A DNA stretch of 64,000 bases, taken from the NCBI GenBank assembly GCA_015501605.1, contig JADNRZ010000026.1, positions 62,001 to 126,000 on the forward strand, read 5' to 3'. Shown in pieces: positions 58,787-64,000 of the stretch. The notes beneath the pieces are model-generated. The model was not told the DNA's origin, made no database searches, and was given only the letters and a program-made list of their open reading frames with translations. The DNA is from Panaeolus papilionaceus (Eukaryota; Basidiomycota; Agaricomycetes; Agaricales). Every line of letters starts with the position of its first letter. Within the stretch, counting starts at the first letter, position 1. The position numbers and the translations under genes are program-made.

Positions 58787-59710
58787 GGCGCGGAGGGGTC
58801 AGAGGGGAACAACAATTGTCGGACGATAAAATCGAATATAAGTACTCGCTACGCGGATTTTGCTTCGTTGCATTACATCTGTCAATTTCACTGCAATCAC
58901 TTATTTCTATTCAGTTTGGGCGCCAAATTTAGCAGGTAACATCGGTATGTTTGACGTATGCAGATGAACGAAGCACATGTGTTTGGAGTAGTGTGACTAT
59001 GCTATACATATGATACAGACTGGCCGGTTCAACTTCGCTACAAACACCCAAGGGTAGATATTGAGATGATACTTTGACTCCTTGGCTTCTCAGCACATAG
59101 AAGAGGGGTCCATCCCTTTGAGCTGCTTTTCCGTCTGAACGAATGCATTTGACGTTTTACCATTGTGCCTCGGGCATTTCATTTCCGAATTGATCTAGAC
59201 TGATCGTTTGCCTTTGTCCAAATTTAGACCATTGCTTGAGCACAGCTTTTTCTAATTTCACATCCACCCTGAGGCCTGAGTATGCAATGCTAAGCTGATT
59301 CCAAGACTTGAACTTGACCACAACTCCCACATGCTCACTTGAATTTCTTACACTTTGTCGGATCCCTGTCAGGGGGTGGTCAAATTGAAAAACTTAGACC
59401 GGTGAGCTATTCTGGGTCCTATTTCAGCTGTGCATCGGCATATGAATTCTGAGCTCAAGTTGGGTTGGCATTGTGAGTAATATGTTTTATATTCACATCC
59501 TGTCACAACTGATTGCTCGTCCAAAATGGTTAGATATGCCTATGGGCCGACTGTGATATATCGTACACTGAAGTGCCCGTGTTGGACACGAGGCGTTGTG
59601 ACAAATATATTTCTACGTTGTGCATGACAGGTGGAACGAAACGAGGAAGGGTCAGTGCGCAGTATGCATGGCTTTGAAACTTTTTGAACATCCAGCTTCT
59701 CACGACCGAC
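58787..59710. promoter_or_regulatory. 924-bp divergent intergenic region
   Basis: It separates the two membrane-protein paralogs. No gene is recognisable. The bases next to each start are similar on opposite strands, as expected from an inverted duplication of the gene. Confidence 0.4.
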
Positions 59711-61163
59711 ATGAATCACTGCTTCAACGACACGCAGATAGATCCATCACTTCGTCGTTCGCTCTTCAAAATTGTCTGGACTTGCGCCACTACCCTATTC
59801 GCCTGTACATATGTCGCTATCCATCCCAATATCTCCGTGGACGAATCAGATGGAGTCGTTCTTCTCCGAAGGATAGGATTGATGATAGCCATGGGCGTCG
59901 TCCCAGAGCTTGTTGTATTATGGGCTTTACAGCAACGACTGCTGGCGAGTAGCTTGCGCATTATTCATAGAGGTAAGTGTCCCATAGGGTGGTTCCAGCG
60001 GTTATTGATAAGAATCTTCAGGTGGAGCGGGTAAATGGACCCAAGCACACGGGTTTTTCATGATTATGGGCGGTTTTTGTTACTACACAAAGGGAGGAAT
60101 ACGGAAAACACTCGACTACGACACACTCAAACGCTTACACGACGAAGGCAAAATTCAATGGCCGACAGTAGTCACCGAACCCGAAATCAAAGATCGCAGC
60201 AAAGCCGATATTCTCACAAAAACGATTGTTCTTATCCAAACTTCATGGTTCTGCATCCAATTTATCACTCGGCTTATCCTCCATCTAGATGTTACAGAAC
60301 TGGAAATTGCGACATTTGCGTATGCCATCCTGAACATCGTGGTCTACTTGCTCTGGTTGAACAAACCTTTTGATGTGCGCTCTCAAATCTTGCTCCGTGG
60401 CGAACACGATCCCGTGTTCCCCCAGTCCGATGTCGAGAAAGGCCCGCGCAGGGAAGGTTCCACAGAGGTCCCATTGACAGGGGATTCAAAATCTCAGCAG
60501 CCGGAACTTACAAGCAAGCAGTACCTGCGGCAGAGATGGCACGATTTGTCGAAGAAGAATTCCTCCTCTGAAGATGACAAAATCGACCTGTCAGATATCA
60601 TTTTATTCCCATATCACACCTTCCAGAACATTTTCATGAACCCATTCTCACGAGAGTATACCGACTTCAGTGGGAGTCCCCCGACGAAAATCGACCTTGA
60701 CGGACATGTCGAAAAACACCCTGTGGTTGGATGGAAGGCAGAGGTCGAGCTTTGGTTTCTGCGGAAGTTCAGAGCGAAGTCAGACGGTTCAGCTCCGGTC
60801 CCATTCTCCATTTGCATGGCCATTATTTTTGGCGGTACTCACCTCATCGCGTGGAAGTTCCACTTCCCCTCTGTTGCTGAGATGTGGCTTTGGAGAGCGA
60901 GCTCCCTTGCGCTCGTTGCTCCTGCTGTTCTATTGATGCTTCTGCGAATACCTGGTGGTGCTTGGATATGCGGAATTTTCCCAAATATAGTCACGGACAT
61001 ACTGTCCATTTTTTCCTGGATCGTCGGCTTTATGATCGTCCCTATTATCTACGCCATGGGTCGCGCCATCATCCTATTCCTACCTTTAATAGCGTTACGA
61101 AGGTTGCCTTGTGGCGCTTTCGAGGACATCAACTGGCTAGGGATTTTCTTCCCTCATTTTTGA
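59711..61163 (+). CDS. Polytopic membrane protein of unknown function, paralog 2 (467 aa)
   Basis: Exons 59711-59972 and 60022-61163 (1404 nt). The start MNHCFNDTQIDPSLRRSLF was chosen because it aligns with paralog 1; an upstream in-frame extension lacks ATG. It shares CATTLFACTYVAIHPNIS, GFFMIMGGFCYYTKGG, EPEIKDRSKADILTKT, WLNKPFDVRSQILLRG and the end INWLGIFFPHF. The central soluble loop (residues about 190-260) is the most divergent part, Ser/Lys/Glu-rich. It appears intact. No enzyme motif is visible. Confidence 0.85.
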
Positions 61164-63071
61164 TCTGTGAGTAGCGCTCAGGCGCATTGTCTAGTAGTTT
61201 GAGTTGAGTCGTATGTATCTCATTAATCCGGCTCGTATTTTGTTTTATAAAACACAGTTTCAGTTAATATCACTACTAAGCTCGTGTCAACCTCATGGTT
61301 GTATTATGTTGGATGAGCAGTCGAGTCCGGGGACTCAAGCTTCAAGGTTAAGGCGTTGAGCGTCACTTGGGCCGACCGCAGTAAGTAATGTCGGGATATT
61401 TGATCCGAATTCATATGATCCGCTGATTGATTGATCCGTCGAGTAGGAAAGCCTCCCCGACAGCTCTTTTACGAACAGGCAGTAAAATGGTCAGCAGGAA
61501 CGTAAGCGCGCTATAAGAGACCGCCTCCAAACTCACATAGCACGTCTTCAATAAATTTATCGCAGGTAAAATTTTAATCCAGCCGTAATCGAACGTTTTG
61601 AGGCTATCACGACGCTGTCTGCGGACCTGGACAATAAGTAGTACACGGCGCAAGTGGGCTGAATAATCCTTGTCCTGCGAAACACCCGGAGAGAAATTCG
61701 TAGAGAAGTAGGTCAGATGGGGCATAAAACGGTAAAACTCCGAGGCATGCACGAAGAACTTATTGTCTATACCCCTTTTAACGAAACATTTCGGGGTCTG
61801 ATATGTATGGCATCATTTGACGAGATTCAAAATAGTGCTATTACATTGGACGAGGGAGGGTTCAAATGAAATTTTTTTATTCTTATCATAGGTGCATGCC
61901 AGATAGACCCACCTTTTGGAGACCTTCCGAGCATCTGTACTCGCAAAGACAATAAGTTGCCCGTGTTTCCCTAGTGTGACGTAGGAACGTACGCAAATAA
62001 TGACCGCTGGGTACCAGCCTGAGCTGAGGTATTTCGCCTACTTGATTCACCTCTCGAGTTACGATCAGATGAAACTCCAAAACCGCTAACCATCGACGAA
62101 GCCGAAGCAAGAATTCAGGCGCCCTTCAGAGCGCATACATAGCATCTATGACTAAGCCTGAGATGTGTGCGCCTTAGTACCTCCAGTTTATTTTCCTTTA
62201 TCCCCATCGTGCTGTGATGCCGTTCTCTATCATAGATTTGTCTGCCTCGATTCGTTCTGTATAACAAACACTCAAAGGTTGGGCTATGTATACGCAATTG
62301 ATAGCACACCAAACCAGTACAATAAGCACCCCAGCGTATGGACCCCCATACTTGTAACAATTTCAAACCTAAGCATTCTTAGATATGATGGGGGTTCATC
62401 CTATCGGGGCAGCAGATTGGGGGCAGCCGTCGCAATCGGAAGCTTTGACGAGTTATCTAACCCATTATTCAGTGAGGCAGGGCCCCATCAAGCGATAAAG
62501 AGTCATTTTGGAGAGAACAGCAACAATGAACAGGACCTATGTGTATTGGACGAGTTTGTTCACTTCTCGCTCGCTCGCTGTTGGTTGTGCTGGTGGGCGT
62601 GAGAGACGAGATTAGATGATCTTGTTAGATCAATTCATGCTTATCTTATCTCCGTGGGTAACAACCCCCAAACCTGTGATCGCATCGTGTCGAACAACAA
62701 TAAGTAACTCGTTGCGTGTCCAGGTTATTCCGGGTTTGACACTTCCATGCGAGCAAAGACAAAAAAACGAGAAAAGAAAAATATATCCAACGACCTCGTA
62801 AAATATTTTCCAACAAACCTACCCATTATCAATACACAATGTACTACAACCGTGACCAGCAGCACAAATTCAAGGGTATAGCCGGTAGTTTAAGACTGAA
62901 CAGATTACATTGAAAACAGTTTGGCGTATGTTTTCACTTCTACGCACGACTTTGTACCTTACGGCCAATTGTGCTAACCACGACATACGACAGCATACGA
63001 CTCGCGCGCCGAACCAGGCACGGTAGGATACTGATGGTAGGAACATGCAAAATGTCACCGAACCTTATTTC
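61164..63071. other. Long intergenic region, no gene recognised
   Basis: Only short overlapping frames without splice-consistent continuity, homologous motifs or codon bias. No tRNA or repeat shared with the rest of the window is visible. Confidence 0.5.
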
Positions 63072-63115
63072 CTCTTTTGTCGTCGCCTGCCAAGATTAAC
63101 TCACTAACAAAAGAG
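63072..63115. promoter_or_regulatory. Inverted pair of ACAAAAGAG motifs upstream of the pheromone-like gene
   Basis: CTCTTTTGT at 63072-63080 and its exact reverse complement ACAAAAGAG at 63107-63115 lie about 300-345 bp before the ATG. HMG-box factors bind ACAA(A/T)G-like cores in fungal pheromone-responsive promoters, so this is a candidate regulatory site; similarity is approximate. Confidence 0.3.
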
Positions 63116-63293
63116 TACAGCCGACGTATGTGCATCGGTCGAGGTGGGTACGCTCAGGCGGATCTACACATGTCCATCCCAATTGTTGCATGAAGAAGTA
63201 CCGGAACACCTGTCGTCGTCCGCTATTGTGTTTGAAGTTCTTTTGAAAGGCTGACTCACGTCCCTCTGAGAAATTAGATGAAAATCTTTTGAC

Positions 63294-63300
63294 TATATAA
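63294..63300 (+). promoter_or_regulatory. TATA box of the pheromone-like gene
   Basis: TATATAA lies 116 bp before the ATG at 63416, a normal distance for a TATA-driven fungal gene with a roughly 85-base leader. Confidence 0.55.
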
Positions 63301-63415
63301 GCTGTGGACCTTTTTTGAAGAGGACCCAGCTTCGCATCTTCATTTGTTCACTCTTGGGGTTCTCGCCTTCGATCTATTCACTCACAGCTTCAGGCGTATC
63401 CTTACATCAATCGCA

Positions 63416-63523
63416 ATGGATCTTTTCACTACTATCTTCTCTGCTCCCCAAGACATCTCCGACATCCCCACCGAGGAGGAGAAAACGGGTGGTGGAACTA
63501 CATACTACTGCGTCATCGCATAA
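63416..63523 (+). CDS. Lipopeptide mating pheromone precursor-like gene (35 aa)
   Basis: A single-exon 36-codon frame begins MDLFTTIFSAPQDIS and ends TYYCVIA then stop. Hallmarks of agaricomycete pheromone precursors: MD(S/L)F-type start, very short acidic propeptide, an EEEK charged cluster where the precursor would be cut, a Gly/Thr linker, and a C-terminal CaaX box (CVIA) for farnesylation, trimming and carboxymethylation. The predicted mature peptide would be roughly TGGGTTYYC with a lipidated Cys. Such peptides are recognised by STE3-type receptors; no receptor gene is inside the window, so it may lie beyond 64000 or this may be a non-mating-type pheromone gene. Confidence 0.82.
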   Translation: MDLFTTIFSAPQDISDIPTEEEKTGGGTTYYCVIA

Positions 63524-64000
63524 GACAACAGACCAATGTAAGCCAACCCCGCCTTACCTACTGCACCGCAACCGACTCTGATTGATAATATTCTTACTAG
63601 GCGCCTCAACTAACGCTCTCGTCATTTCATCAACGACACCAACATTCCCAAAATCGACTGTTTATGAAATGCATATGACATCATCACTTCACCGCGATAC
63701 CCTAACATAACACCCATTTCCATCAACATGACCATCACCATCGGCATTGTACACTCCTTTACATCCCTTTCACGTCATCATCGCATCGGGAACCCCACGG
63801 CATTGCTTCACTATCTATACACACACTTGCATTTCGATCTTCACCATCCTCAACACTTTATTCCTTTTTATCTCAATTATATTGATGATCTGTATAATAT
63901 CAATATATTCTGTACTCTTCGCATTTCTTCTTAAACATGGATTTCTTAGGTTTCGTGAAGATTAGAGACACCTGGATCTTTTAGTACGTACCTATCGAAG
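63524..64000 (+). other. 3' region of the pheromone-like gene with probable 3'UTR intron
   Basis: GTAAGCC at 63538 and TTACTAG ending at 63600 bound a 63-bp intron-like stretch containing a CTGAT branch-like sequence, 14 bases after the stop codon. The rest to 64000 has no supported gene; short frames only. Confidence 0.4.

Noticed and set aside
57337..61163. Membrane proteins considered as STE3-type pheromone receptors because of the nearby pheromone gene
   Set aside because: No seven-helix STE3 signature; hydrophobic segments are spaced differently and the conserved GGFCYY and IFFPH motifs belong to another, uncharacterised family.
61411..62602. Several 60-145-codon frames between the membrane protein and the pheromone-like gene
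   Set aside because: They overlap on both strands, have no splice-consistent extension and resemble no family I know.

Overview
This is nuclear DNA of a filamentous basidiomycete, most likely an agaricomycete mushroom. Genes are split by many 50-70 bp introns with GT/AG borders. It contains a NACHT gene family, DUF6589 and RecQ-like genes, a DIRS-like retroelement, and a short farnesylation-signal peptide of the mushroom pheromone type. No species call is possible from the sequence alone.

Left unique arm (1-8.4 kb): two head-to-head genes for mostly helical proteins, one with a central hydrophobic segment; an S9 (prolyl-oligopeptidase clan) peptidase; and an intron-containing tRNA-Glu(CTC).

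Centre (8.4-56.8 kb): a mosaic built from a few modules. The core module is a large HAM1-like protein gene, then a small stand-alone dsRNA-binding-motif gene, then an MFS transporter gene or its remnant in the opposite orientation. The HAM1-like gene is complete once (17.96-21.60 kb) and 5'-truncated twice (33.86-35.91 and 50.68-52.73 kb). The dsRNA-binding gene occurs three times. The MFS gene is complete at both borders in inverted orientation (8.76-10.74 kb + and 53.96-55.97 kb -), so about 2.8 kb inverted arms bracket the mosaic. A truncated NACHT gene unit occurs three times (11.3-16.3 +, 31.5-33.8 -, 39.6-41.9 -). The span 19.5-33.8 kb and the span 33.8-41.9 kb are tandem copies of one unit, separated in age by later insertions.

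Insertions dated by comparing the copies: a Mutator-like element with an 8-bp target duplication inside NACHT copy A; a 579-bp solo LTR with a 5-bp target duplication present only in unit 1; a 5.9 kb segment with convergent RecQ-like helicase and DUF6589 genes present only in unit 1; and an 8.7 kb DIRS-like retroelement (gag, RT-RNase H, tyrosine recombinase) between NACHT copy C and HAM1 copy 3. The DIRS element itself carries an 831-bp mini LTR element in gag and a 1.5 kb inverted-repeat element in the recombinase gene. A shorter inverted-repeat element with the same termini sits in the promoter of the right MFS copy.

Right unique arm (56.8-64 kb): a divergent pair of paralogous polytopic membrane proteins, about 2.2 kb without recognisable genes, and a 35-residue pheromone-precursor-like gene ending in a CaaX motif at 63.4 kb, which suggests that a mating-type-type pheromone/receptor region may begin here or lie just beyond the window.
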